Shown here piece after piece: positions 16,844 through 25,847 of a DNA stretch of 43,584 nt. This DNA comes from Deltaproteobacteria bacterium. Lineage in GTDB: Bacteria; Desulfobacterota; Syntrophia; Syntrophales; JAFGHS01. The notes under the pieces were generated by a model that searched no databases, was not told where the DNA came from, and saw only the letters and a list, made by a program, of their open reading frames with translations. The stretch is from NCBI GenBank assembly GCA_016930075.1, contig JAFGHS010000078.1:1-43584 (forward strand), written 5' to 3'. A program made the translations under genes and the position numbers. Numbering within the stretch: position 1 is the first letter of the stretch; the number at the start of each line of letters is the position of its first letter.

Positions 16844-18199
16844 ATGAAAAGATTCTTTATCATTGTCATGGCTGCAATGGTTTGTTTCTGCGTCGCCAAG
16901 CCGGCGGTGGCAGATGTAACAATTAGTGGTATGCTGTGGGTCGATGCCTATGTCCGATCCATGGATGAAGATTCTCAAACACTTAACACCCTATATGGCG
17001 GCGCTGCCAAAATTCCCGGCAGGGTTGTAGAAGGTTCCGTACCGAGTTCAGCAGTAACGACATACGGCAAGGTAACGGATACCCAGGTCAATATGCCCTA
17101 CAGCCAAACCTATTTGAACTTCGCCTACACGAATAAAGCCGGCACTTACGGCGGCAATTTCCTGCTTCTGGGCGGCGGGGTCAACGATTGGGTCAGCTGG
17201 CAGGAAATGGGTACGCAGGCCAACATCTGGTTCAAACCCGCAACGGGTTTAGTGCTGAGAATCGGTAAGCTTAACCAGTTCATCGGCGGCCTGGCGCCCA
17301 ACGCCAGTCTGGGCAATGCCGAATATTACAGGAAATTGTATGATCCGGCCAACAGCTCCGGGGTGTTTAACCAGCAGATCGCGGCAGGCCCAACGGCCGC
17401 CCAGGTACCGGCGGGGATTACCTTCGGCAACCTCCATACGACGGCCAAATACGGCCTTGACATTGCATACAGCTTCAATAAAAACATAACCCTTAAGGTC
17501 GCTTTTTTTGAACCGGATGTCGATGGAACCATCAACTTCGGTTCTTCGGGAAGCTCTGTTCCTGGACCTGCGGCCGGTAAGAGGGGCGTCATTGAAAACA
17601 GCAAAATCCCCCGTGTCGATGTGGGGCTGCCGATGCGCTTCGGAAATTTCTATTTCCAGCCCAAAGCGGGTTATCTGTACAAATCGCTTCAGAATATGCC
17701 GACCGGCGCCGACGACAGCTATAATATCTGGGTGGCCGGTCTGGATGCCAGTGCAAAGTTAGGCCCCATCACCCTGATGGGCGAGTATGCCTACGGCGTC
17801 AACCTGGGCGCCTCCAATTACACGGGCGGACTGTCGACACAGGGCCCGCGCGCCTATAATGACGGCTCTGTTTATAAAATTGCGGACGAGAAAAACCAGA
17901 TGTGGTGGGCTGAAATTGACTGGGCCATTACGAAGAAGTTCACGGCGCGGGTTGCTTATGGTCAGCATCGCATGACGATGGACGGCAATCCGGCCAGTGC
18001 AAATGACGACATAGAGTTCAACAGAAGCTTCTACGCCGTGAGTCTGCGCTACGCCGTCTATCCCAATGTCTTCATCACGCCCATGTGGATGCGGCATGAC
18101 TTCGGCAAGGCCAAACTGGGTGTGGGCGCTTTAGGAATTCATAAGGTGGATATGGGAAAAACGGATTATTACGGCGTTTCCACCGTTTTAGCGTTCTAA
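16844..18199 (+). CDS. Porin-like outer-membrane beta-barrel protein
   Basis: A 451-residue protein with a clear signal peptide (about residues 1-23, ending AVA before DVTISG). The mature part is a run of amphipathic strands with Gly and aromatic residues, typical of trimeric-type porins (MWVDAYVRS, QTYLNFAYTNKAG, ANIWFKPATGLVLRIGKLNQ), and it ends STVLAF with a terminal Phe. AGGAGG precedes the ATG and a canonical terminator follows at 18263. It is one of the few plus-strand genes and forms its own transcription unit. The RIGKLNQFIGG block resembles the KGTSLF-type block in the two barrels at 39154-41773, so they may share a fold family. Cargo is unknown. Confidence 0.8.
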   Translation: MKRFFIIVMAAMVCFCVAKPAVADVTISGMLWVDAYVRSMDEDSQTLNTLYGGAAKIPGRVVEGSVPSSAVTTYGKVTDTQVNMPYSQTYLNFAYTNKAGTYGGNFLLLGGGVNDWVSWQEMGTQANIWFKPATGLVLRIGKLNQFIGGLAPNASLGNAEYYRKLYDPANSSGVFNQQIAAGPTAAQVPAGITFGNLHTTAKYGLDIAYSFNKNITLKVAFFEPDVDGTINFGSSGSSVPGPAAGKRGVIENSKIPRVDVGLPMRFGNFYFQPKAGYLYKSLQNMPTGADDSYNIWVAGLDASAKLGPITLMGEYAYGVNLGASNYTGGLSTQGPRAYNDGSVYKIADEKNQMWWAEIDWAITKKFTARVAYGQHRMTMDGNPASANDDIEFNRSFYAVSLRYAVYPNVFITPMWMRHDFGKAKLGVGALGIHKVDMGKTDYYGVSTVLAF

Positions 18200-18262
18200 A
18201 GAAGGATTGTCGTGATCCGGTCATAAGCAGTCGTTCGACAGGTTAGCCGGATTTTGTTAAAG

Positions 18263-18302
18263 AAAAGCCTCCTTGCCGCTTCCAGCAAGGAGGCTTTTTT
18301 AT
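18263..18302 (+). terminator. Rho-independent terminator of the porin gene
   Basis: Arms AAAAGCCTCCTTGC (18263-18276) and its complement (18285-18298) with an 8-nt loop and a T run from 18295, 63 bp after the porin stop. Confidence 0.93.
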
Positions 18303-18456
18303 GGAATGACGAGACCCGTCAAGGGGAGGGAAAAGGCATACGCCCAACCTGCCGCGCCGCATGGCGGGCGTTACGCCATCAAACCAAAACCATCATATCA
18401 TACAAAAGGCCGCTCACGGGCCGGGCACATTGAGACAAACCGCCAAACCGCCGCCA

Positions 18457-20085
18457 TTACGGCAAATCATAAACGCTTATCTGGCTTTGGGCAGTGCTGA
18501 TAATTCCGTCCTGGGCCATGACCGAGGCGATAACCAGTTGTTTCTTCCCGTCGCCGTTGAAATCCGCCACCCTGTAGCCGCTCACGGCGCCGGAGAGACT
18601 TCCGGTCTTCCATTGCGTGTTCAGTCCCGCCTTTTTATCCCAGGCAAGAAAATGAACTTCGCCGCCGGAATAAAAGCGTGCCCTGCTAACCAGCCGCCAG
18701 GTCATGGATGAATTTTTGCATACCATGATCTCCGGCCGGCCGTCTTCATTGAGATCGGTGATATTGATGGGGGAAGGCATATAATATCTTTCTTCATCGC
18801 CCAGACGCTCGGAATCCATGGAAAGAAAGGCGTATGTGCCTCCAAAATGATCCTTGCTCGTCCAGACCCTTTTGTTATTGGGGTCAAAGAGCGTTAAATA
18901 ATCGTTTTCATTTAACACAACGCTGTAAAATCCTTTGCTGCCTTCAGCTTGAAGCAGGGCGAAGTTCAATGCATTGGCGGAAGGGGGCAGATTCAACGTG
19001 CCCGTGGATGAATAGCCGCTTTTTTCCGGTTTTAAAATATGGACCTTACCCTGGAAATGGGATCGCGTGTTCCGCTTTTGTCCGATGAGGGTTCGACCCT
19101 GACCCGGAATTTCGATAATCCTGAAAAACCAGGGTTGCCGCCCGGCAATCTTCTTAAAGGAAAGTCCGTCCCATTCGAGGACAAAGGAGGATATTCCGGG
19201 GCCCTCCGGATTGCTGACGTAAATCTCATCCCGGCCGTTCCGGTTTATATCGCCGAGGCTGACATGAACATAATTGGGTCCCCAAATGCCTTTGATCTGT
19301 TTGAACAATACAAATGATTGTTGATTCCACTTCCAGATAGAAACGGTGTTGTCATCCACGAAGACCAGCTCTTTTTTGCCGTCGCCGTCAACATCCCCGA
19401 TATCAAGACTCTTGATATGATATTTGAAATCCTGGGCGTAGGCAGATTTCATTTCCTGTGAGGCGTCATCACCGCTAATCAGAGGACCAAAAACCTTTGT
19501 CTCTTTTGCCGCCTTTGCCGGAACGGGCTGTTCCGGCGCTTTAGCCTGGATTGGCGGCGCCTGGGCAAGTTTGTCCTTGACGGGCGGCGGTATGAGCCGA
19601 CCGGAGATCTTATTCTTGATGTCAAGCACGAATTGATCGATGGCAGGAATGAATTCCGCTGTGCCTTTTGACTGTTTAAAGACCGTCATCAATTCCTCGG
19701 GCTTGGCGACATCAAGGATCTTGGCGTCAATACTGACGCTCTCGCCATAAGCCGTCAAACTGCCGAGGATTACATAGTCGGATTGAAGCGCCCGGCCTAT
19801 TGTCAGGGCCCTGGGGATGTCGTCGGGAACGCCGGTTTCCTCGATCTTTTTATTAACCAGCTTCTGTTCCACGATCCTGATCTCTCCTGTCGAGGTCAAT
19901 CGGGAGGTCAGCATGTCCATCAGCCCCTCCCTCAGGTAAGCCATGTCTCCGGAGGCGTTCATTTTAAAAGGAAAAACGGCAACGGTTTTTTGCCCCTGGG
20001 CATGGGCAGGCAAGAAAATAAATAACGCGTAACAAACAAATGGAATGATGAAAATTATCATGGATCGGAATCGACGTTTTTTCAT
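18457..20085 (-). CDS. Exported TolB/FlgO-like plus FG-GAP (VCBS) propeller protein
   Basis: A 542-residue envelope protein of unknown function. A hydrophobic signal covers about residues 9-29 (ending AHAQG). Residues about 32-170 match the style of the TolB/FlgO/CsgG N-terminal fold (VAVFPFKMNASGDMAYLREG, then LTSRL and DYVILGSLTAYG). A Pro/Ala linker (about 175-200) leads to a propeller domain with FG-GAP calcium-binding loops of the DxDxDG type: DIGDVDGDGKKELVF, SLGDINRNGRDEIYV, NITDLNEDGRPEIMV and RVADFNGDGKKQLVI. Such proteins are common envelope components in Deltaproteobacteria; specific role unknown. GGAC-type ribosome site is weak. It has its own context, convergent with the porin gene. 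Confidence 0.75.
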   Translation of the reverse strand: MKKRRFRSMIIFIIPFVCYALFIFLPAHAQGQKTVAVFPFKMNASGDMAYLREGLMDMLTSRLTSTGEIRIVEQKLVNKKIEETGVPDDIPRALTIGRALQSDYVILGSLTAYGESVSIDAKILDVAKPEELMTVFKQSKGTAEFIPAIDQFVLDIKNKISGRLIPPPVKDKLAQAPPIQAKAPEQPVPAKAAKETKVFGPLISGDDASQEMKSAYAQDFKYHIKSLDIGDVDGDGKKELVFVDDNTVSIWKWNQQSFVLFKQIKGIWGPNYVHVSLGDINRNGRDEIYVSNPEGPGISSFVLEWDGLSFKKIAGRQPWFFRIIEIPGQGRTLIGQKRNTRSHFQGKVHILKPEKSGYSSTGTLNLPPSANALNFALLQAEGSKGFYSVVLNENDYLTLFDPNNKRVWTSKDHFGGTYAFLSMDSERLGDEERYYMPSPINITDLNEDGRPEIMVCKNSSMTWRLVSRARFYSGGEVHFLAWDKKAGLNTQWKTGSLSGAVSGYRVADFNGDGKKQLVIASVMAQDGIISTAQSQISVYDLP

Positions 20086-20400
20086 AATAGGTCCTTTACT
20101 TGATTTTTTTTCACCCTGGTCTGTCCGGGTTGATTACATTGAGCAATCTTTTTGCTGACAAGCGGCTTTGTTTTTAACAGTTCATCCCATCACACCGGAT
20201 CAATCTGAAACATTACAAAAGCCGATCCCCTTTTGTCGTTCATTGACCATCAATAGAGCTTTTCTCTTTTTATTTCCCGGTATTCCGGTTTCGTCGCGAT
20301 TTATACTATCCGGAGTGGGTCATGTCAATTACTTTTTTAGGTTCCCGGCGGCGCGCCGGAGGCTTTGGATGAGATCGGGCCATGGCATCATTTTTCGTCC

Positions 20401-20448
20401 TGAAACAGAAAACCCCCGGAGCCGTTTCCGGGGGTTCTTTGTTTCAGG
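20401..20448 (-). terminator. Terminator hairpin downstream of TRAP receptor 2
   Basis: Arms AACCCCCGGA (20411-20420) and TCCGGGGGTT (20427-20436), extended by TGAAACA/TGTTTCA. On the minus strand the G run is followed by TTTTCTGTTT. The rest of 20086-20593 holds only the leader of the FG-GAP gene and no other gene. Confidence 0.7.
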
Positions 20449-20593
20449 TTTCAAACAGAGGCCTCAAAATCATTTTTCTGAAGATTTCCTCTGAACAGCG
20501 CCGATCGGCTCCGCAGAGAACGCCGAACTGGCTCCCAAAGATGCCTGCCGTTTCTTCTACGTCCTTTGTCCATGCGGATAAATCGTTGTTTGT

Positions 20594-21973
20594 TTATTGC
20601 AGTCTCGTTGCCTCGTTCCATTCCCACTTCACGCGGGGAACGGCAGACCACTGCTCTTTGATCTGCTCTGCGGTCCATGCGTAGCGATGCTTGAAGAGGT
20701 AAGGATCATAAGCCTCAGCCCAGCTCTTGCCTTCTTTGAGTTTTTTCTGGACATCGACCACGCGGCGGTCCGCTTCGGCCCAGGCCAGTTTAAACCACCA
20801 ACTGTATTTAGAGGTGTATTTCGGATCGGCGTATTTGGTTAAAATGCTTTGTGCTTCGTCCCACTGCTGCTGCGTGGCGCCGCGGTCAAAGACAAACTTC
20901 TTGCCCGCCGCCACGGCGGCGGCTTTGATTTTTTCGTATTCTTTCGGGTACTTCGTGGAAATGCCGCAATCAATCATCTTATACTGGTTCTGAAGGCGGT
21001 ACCAGGCCAGCTTTTCCGCACACAGTATTTCCCAGGTGCCTACCCAGCTCATCAAATCGCAGGCATCGAGGATAATCTTCTTGTAAGCCGTGGGCAGGGA
21101 ATTCCATTTATCCCGGTTCATATAGATCTGAACGTAATGGATCCCGACGGAGCCCGGCGGATAAACAGGCATATTGACCCAGTATTTGCCGCCCTCATAG
21201 AACTTGTAATCCAGAATGCCGATGATGGTGAAGCTGATGATATTGAGGGCGTCCTGATAGAAGGCCATGTACATTTCACTGGCAGACTTGGCAACCGGCG
21301 TACCGCCCCAGGCGTTGATATAGGCGCTGGACAGATCGCCGTAGGTCCAGACCTTTTTACCGCCGAAACCTTTCATGCTTGTGACGGGTTTTTTTGCAAA
21401 ATAATCCCAGTTGCCGATGCATGACAGGACGAGGGGCTTGATGTTCCACTTGCCTTTCGCCAGTTTTTCCTCCATTTCATACCATTCGGCGCTGGCGGGA
21501 ACCGCCAGCAAATGCTCCGGGCTTTTCCAGATATAGCCAATGAGCCAGGGGGCGTAGCCGTTTTCCCGCGACATCAGCTGCCCCTTGTTGATCCCGGCCA
21601 TATCGATCGTCCCGATGGGAAGGACTTTCGGAAAGTCGCTGCCGCGATACAACGACCCAAACCGGTGGACATCAATTTTTATCTTACCCTTGCTTTCCGC
21701 ATCCACCAGTTTGACAAAATTCATCAGCGACGCATCACCCAACGTGCCGAAAGGGGAGTCGCCGGCCCAGACGATCTTGACGGGCTTCAGACCCTCGACG
21801 TTATGACCGAAAAGCGTTCGCGTGTCCCTGGTCGACTCCACGGCGGCCGATGCGCCGGCGGACGCCTTCTTTACTGCCTTGGCCGGCTTGGCTGCCGCGA
21901 AACTGACGGCAACGGTGCCGATCAAAAACAATGCGGCAAGCGAAAAAATTACCCATAATTTTGTTTTCTTCAT
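20594..21973 (-). CDS. TRAP transporter periplasmic receptor, DctP-like (orphan 2)
   Basis: A 459-residue paralog of the receptor at 10587-11963, similar along the whole length, including the C-terminal block VPRVKWEWNEATRLQ. Signal peptide about 1-27 (ends SFAAA), then an Ala/Lys linker, then the DctP-type domain (HRFGSLYRGSDFPKVLPIGT, KKVWTYGDLSSAYINAWGG). Differences cluster around residues 240-300 (IISFTIIGILDYKFYEGG versus VIGMIRIGILDYKLYEGG), which may change ligand choice. Again no DctQ/DctM genes are adjacent. AAGGAGG lies 11 nt before the ATG. It is 313 bp from the GRE activase, with a MITE in between, so co-transcription with the GRE operon is doubtful. Confidence 0.85.
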   Translation of the reverse strand: MKKTKLWVIFSLAALFLIGTVAVSFAAAKPAKAVKKASAGASAAVESTRDTRTLFGHNVEGLKPVKIVWAGDSPFGTLGDASLMNFVKLVDAESKGKIKIDVHRFGSLYRGSDFPKVLPIGTIDMAGINKGQLMSRENGYAPWLIGYIWKSPEHLLAVPASAEWYEMEEKLAKGKWNIKPLVLSCIGNWDYFAKKPVTSMKGFGGKKVWTYGDLSSAYINAWGGTPVAKSASEMYMAFYQDALNIISFTIIGILDYKFYEGGKYWVNMPVYPPGSVGIHYVQIYMNRDKWNSLPTAYKKIILDACDLMSWVGTWEILCAEKLAWYRLQNQYKMIDCGISTKYPKEYEKIKAAAVAAGKKFVFDRGATQQQWDEAQSILTKYADPKYTSKYSWWFKLAWAEADRRVVDVQKKLKEGKSWAEAYDPYLFKHRYAWTAEQIKEQWSAVPRVKWEWNEATRLQ

Positions 21974-22106
21974 ACTGTATTTTCCCTCCTTTTATTTTGT
22001 GATCTATCAATTGATGTCCCCGCTACCGGTGCGCCAATCTCCTTTGTTCCCGCTGACGGCAACAGCAGCCAGGGGGAAAACCACACCGAATTTGCCGCAA
22101 TAACGA

Positions 22107-22239
22107 GAGACCTTTGAAAAACGTCTCTTTTGTCATTGCGAGTGAAGCGAAGCAATCTCGTAAGCGTCCGACAGCGCCAGAGATTGCCATGGCGCTATGC
22201 GCCTCGCAATGACAGGAAAAATGGAAATTCAAAGATCTC
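22107..22239 (-). mobile_element. 133-bp MITE-like element, copy B
   Basis: Same element as at 533-665, inverted. Ends GAGACCTTTGAA (22107-22118) and TTCAAAGATCTC (22228-22239, one mismatch to a perfect inverted repeat). It is flanked by an exact 5-bp duplication AACGA (22102-22106 and 22240-22244), different from the CTGTT at copy A, so the two insertions were independent. It lies between the GRE activase and TRAP receptor 2; the rest of this gap is empty. Confidence 0.85.
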
Positions 22240-22286
22240 AACGACACGCACCAAAATCGACTTGAGCATACTGTAGGATCAAATCG

Positions 22287-23255
22287 TCATCCGTTTTTGG
22301 TCAATCCCGACCAGTGCACGAAATTCAGGCCCTCTTCTTCGGCTGCCTTTGCCAGTCGCTCCATGGTTGTCTGGGGAATCAGCCCCTTGTCGTCGAATGT
22401 CCAGTGAAGTCCCAACCGTTGATATTTAGAGGCGCATGTGCTGTTGAAGGCCAGAAGATCGTATCTTTGTGTCGTGGGAAGGTCATGCTTTATGAAACGC
22501 GCCGTAAGCCGGATATTTTCTTCCGTGTCGTTGACGCCGGGAATAATCGGGGTGCGCACCCACATGGGTTTTCCGGCCTGCGCAATCCGGCGCGCGTTAT
22601 CCAGCACCAGGTCCAAAGGGATGCCGGTCAATTTTCGGTGGTTCGCACCGTCCATCAATTTGAGGTCATAGAGGACCAGATCAGCGACATTCACCAGGCG
22701 CTGCAGGCTCGACCATTGGGTCCCGCCGCAAGTATCCAGGGCGATATGAATTCCTTCATGCTTCAGCGCCGTCATCAGGGCGACGGAAAAATCGGCCTGA
22801 ATGGCGGCCTCGCCCCCGGACAGGGTGACGCCGCCGCCGGACTTGTCATAGAAGACCTTGTCCTGCAACGCTTTGGCGGCAAGGTCATCGACGGCATATG
22901 GCCTGCCGATAACCTCCAGGGCGCTGGCCGGGCAAACCGCTTCACATTTTCCACAGGCATCGCAAAGCCGCCGGTCGATGATCATCCCGTCCGGCGTCAG
23001 GTTCAGCGCTTGCTTCGGGCAGACCTTCAGGCATTCGCCGGTGCCCAGGCAGCGCGTTTCATACCAGATCAATTCGGGCGAACGCTTTATCCCTTCGGGA
23101 TTATGGCACCAGGGGCATCGCATGGGGCAGCCCTTCATAAAAATGGAAGTGCGAATCCCCGGCCCGTCCTCCGTGGAGTGGAGCTGGATATTAAAGATCA
23201 ATCCCGTAAGTCCGGTGTCCACGCCGGCTTGGGAAGAAGCAGTCAACAATGCCAT
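22287..23255 (-). CDS. Glycyl radical enzyme activase (radical SAM, PflA family)
   Basis: A 322-residue cytoplasmic enzyme that uses S-adenosylmethionine and a [4Fe-4S] cluster to put a radical on the C-terminal Gly of its partner. The radical-SAM motif is C43-x3-C47-x2-C50 in GCPMRCPWC, with SAM-binding LSGGE downstream. Between them is a ferredoxin-like insert, as in activases of dehydratase and decarboxylase GREs and absent from PFL activase. Insert cysteines are C69, C75, C79 and C98, C101, C104, C108; Thr72 stands where the second Cys of the first motif is expected. It is the third gene of GRE2-GRE1-activase (67-bp gap) and the only intact activase here, so it may serve all three GREs. 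The ribosome site is weak. Relics of its C-terminus occur at 41813-42140. Confidence 0.9.
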   Translation of the reverse strand: MALLTASSQAGVDTGLTGLIFNIQLHSTEDGPGIRTSIFMKGCPMRCPWCHNPEGIKRSPELIWYETRCLGTGECLKVCPKQALNLTPDGMIIDRRLCDACGKCEAVCPASALEVIGRPYAVDDLAAKALQDKVFYDKSGGGVTLSGGEAAIQADFSVALMTALKHEGIHIALDTCGGTQWSSLQRLVNVADLVLYDLKLMDGANHRKLTGIPLDLVLDNARRIAQAGKPMWVRTPIIPGVNDTEENIRLTARFIKHDLPTTQRYDLLAFNSTCASKYQRLGLHWTFDDKGLIPQTTMERLAKAAEEEGLNFVHWSGLTKNG

Positions 23256-23322
23256 TTTTTATCCGTTACCCCTGTTCATTGTCCTGACACGATGAGGCTC
23301 TGTGCGGAACACTGATTTTGTG

Positions 23323-25785
23323 TTAAATTTCAAACTCCGTCCGGGCGATAATATCGTCCTGAAGCCCCTTGGACAGATCGACAAAACGATAGGAATAGCC
23401 GGACACCTTGACCATCAGGTCAGGGTAGTCGCCGGGATTTTTTTGCGCATCCAAAAGCGTCTCCCGGCTCATGGGATTAAACTGGACCTGCCTGCCCCCC
23501 ATTTCAAAATACCCTTCGATCAGGGCGGCGAATTTTTCCAGATTCTCATCTGTTTTGAGCGTCAGGGGATTGAGGTTCATGTTCAAGGCCGTGCCGCCGG
23601 ATAACTTTGCCTGACAGGCCTTCGCCGCCGAATGGAATACGGCGGTCATTCCGCTGATATCGGTGCCGTTGGCGGGAGACATGCCGTTGGCGACGGCTTC
23701 TCGGGCTTTCCTTCCGTCCGGCGTCGCGCCGAGGGAGTGGCCGAGCAGAACCTGCATGCCGGCGGAAATCAGAAGACCTCGGTATGTGCCTCCGTCCATC
23801 GGTCTTTTGTGCTTCCGGGATTCCCTGTCCAATAAATCCGCGACCCATACGGCAAGGGCGTCGACCTTCGGATCGTTGACGCCGTATTTGGGGGCTTTGC
23901 GGAGCAATTGCTGCCTCAATTCTTCAGCCTCTTTGAAATTATTCCGCAGATGTCCGACCAGTTCCTCCAGCGTCACAAGCTTTTCTTCAAAAACGGCCCA
24001 TTGTATGGCGGCCAGAGAATTGACCACTGTAGCCAGGGCATGGGCTGAAACGGTGCTGTGGTTGTATTTGGCGCCGCCCTGGGTAATGTCGAGGCCCGAC
24101 TCGATGCAGCCCTCGATGGTGGACGATATGAGCGGCGTGGGAAAGCCTTCCGCAAAGACATCGTCCTTCACGTCGCTGATCTTGACCATCACGGCTATGG
24201 AATTTGCCAACTGGGTCGCAAAGGCCTTCTTCACGTCTTCAAAGGTCTTCATCTCAGAGGCCGGCGGCGTCTTGGCGCCGACCTGGGCCCATTTAGCCTC
24301 AAACAGACGGCCTTCGTTCAAGGCGGACTCAATCGCCCGCTCCAGATTGCAGCTGCTTCCCGAACAATAGCCGTTGCTGTTTCCCGTGCCGGCCAGTTCG
24401 GCGCAGCCGATGACGCTGTAATCTCTGGCGTCTTCGAGGGCGTATCCGTCCGCCATCAGGTCCCGGATCGCCACCCGGTCATTGTATGAGGCAATGCCGG
24501 CGGTCCGTTTGTGAACTTCGCAAACTTTCAATAAGAACGCCCTCGGCGTTTCCGGGGCGATCCGGACGGCCAGACCGTTGCGCAAACCCTTCAGGCACCG
24601 CAGACTTTCCAGCATCATGTAGGAGATGTCGTTGACCGCGTCGTTGCCTTTCCGGTCCACGCCGCCGATCGTAATATTATTGGGGCCGAAACCGTTGTAA
24701 TGCGACAGCTTAATGAAATATTCTTCGATAACCTCAAGGGCCTCGTCGTGTGTGATCCGCCCGGCTTCCACATCCGCCTTGAAATAAGGATAAAGGAACT
24801 GATCCATGCGGCCGGGACAGAATATGGAATCCTCGCCGTAGCTTATCGTCATCACCACCTGGGTCATCCAGACGGACTGTACGGCTTCCATAAAGCTGCG
24901 CGGGGGCTCAGCCGGAACGCGGCGGCAACGTTCGGCGATGGCCAGCAGTTCGGCTTTCCTTGGCCCGTCCGCTGTTTGGGCCATTTCTTCCGCCAGACGG
25001 ACATACCGGTCAGCATGTTCGCACACGGCCTTGGCCGCTACCGGAACCGACTCCAGGAAGTCCTTGCGCCGGGCGTATTTATCGTCTCCTTCCCTGAGAA
25101 GGTTCAATTGCGAGGCCGCCTGGGCGGCAATGCCGTTGAAGCCCAGATCAAGGACTTTTTTCATGCCGATAGCGACATGCCCCTGCATATCGGCAACGCC
25201 GGCCACGGTAGGCAGCGGCTGCTCCTTGGACACCAGGCCTTCCTTCAGCCATCGGGCATGCATGATGCTCGCCATGTTTTTGCCGATCCAGTAGGGGTTG
25301 ATTTCCTCCTTCACCTCCCGGATCTCGTCATCCGGCATGGTGAGAAGCTCCTTGAGCCATTCGGGATTGGCGCCGTGGCCGTTTTCCAGCCAGGACAGCG
25401 AACTTTGGTCCATGCGGTGAAAAGGAACGGCAAGCATGTTGACGCGGTCTACATACGTTCTTTCAATTCCCATAGGTCCGGCGATCTTTTTGCTTGCCTT
25501 TTCCCCAACCAACCTTGAATCGTCGTCAATCCTGATGGACATATGGCGAAGCGTTTCCGCAAGGCCCTTGGCCGCGCGCATGCAGGGCGGCTCGCCCTCG
25601 GTGCGTTTATAGGCCCTCGTATAGTACCGGGCTCTTTCAATGCACCCTTCATAAGGGGCTTTGAGCAAATCCTCACGCATCCGGCCGATCCGTTCCGAAT
25701 AGAAGACACCCTGATCCGCGCCGCCTGATGACGACTTGGCCGATGGTACGACTTGTACCGATTGTGCGACTTGTGCTGCTTCCAT
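23323..25785 (-). CDS. Glycyl radical enzyme 1 (glycerol-dehydratase/lyase-like fold)
   Basis: An 820-residue PFL-superfamily enzyme that would run radical C-X bond chemistry after activation. The radical site is Gly796 in KVSGYSYRF. The thiyl site is Cys461 in the motif GCAEL, with Glu463 two residues on as in GRE eliminases and decarboxylases; it lacks the Cys-Cys pair of true pyruvate formate-lyase. Other family blocks: CRRVPAEPPRSF (287-298), GRMDQFLYPY (325-334), GPNNITIGG (367-375), SYNDRVAIRDL (433-443). The usual Val after Cys is Ala here. Position 433 onward differs from the FFND/FYND of its two sisters. AAGGAGG lies 8 nt before the ATG. It is the middle gene of an operon (62 bp from GRE2). 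Much closer to GRE3 than to GRE2. Substrate unknown. Confidence 0.88.
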   Translation of the reverse strand: MEAAQVAQSVQVVPSAKSSSGGADQGVFYSERIGRMREDLLKAPYEGCIERARYYTRAYKRTEGEPPCMRAAKGLAETLRHMSIRIDDDSRLVGEKASKKIAGPMGIERTYVDRVNMLAVPFHRMDQSSLSWLENGHGANPEWLKELLTMPDDEIREVKEEINPYWIGKNMASIMHARWLKEGLVSKEQPLPTVAGVADMQGHVAIGMKKVLDLGFNGIAAQAASQLNLLREGDDKYARRKDFLESVPVAAKAVCEHADRYVRLAEEMAQTADGPRKAELLAIAERCRRVPAEPPRSFMEAVQSVWMTQVVMTISYGEDSIFCPGRMDQFLYPYFKADVEAGRITHDEALEVIEEYFIKLSHYNGFGPNNITIGGVDRKGNDAVNDISYMMLESLRCLKGLRNGLAVRIAPETPRAFLLKVCEVHKRTAGIASYNDRVAIRDLMADGYALEDARDYSVIGCAELAGTGNSNGYCSGSSCNLERAIESALNEGRLFEAKWAQVGAKTPPASEMKTFEDVKKAFATQLANSIAVMVKISDVKDDVFAEGFPTPLISSTIEGCIESGLDITQGGAKYNHSTVSAHALATVVNSLAAIQWAVFEEKLVTLEELVGHLRNNFKEAEELRQQLLRKAPKYGVNDPKVDALAVWVADLLDRESRKHKRPMDGGTYRGLLISAGMQVLLGHSLGATPDGRKAREAVANGMSPANGTDISGMTAVFHSAAKACQAKLSGGTALNMNLNPLTLKTDENLEKFAALIEGYFEMGGRQVQFNPMSRETLLDAQKNPGDYPDLMVKVSGYSYRFVDLSKGLQDDIIARTEFEI

Positions 25786-25847
25786 AGGCGATGCCTCCTT
25801 ATATTTTCAATATGATTTGATTTTATGCGCCGTTTCCATCCGTCGGC

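Noticed and set aside
22314-23315. 333-codon plus-strand frame
   Set aside because: Shadow of the activase gene; the minus frame holds the radical-SAM and ferredoxin cysteines.
24700-25518. 272-codon plus-strand frame (and a similar one at 31050-31991)
   Set aside because: Shadows at the same place in paralogous GRE genes; they exist because the sense genes are similar.
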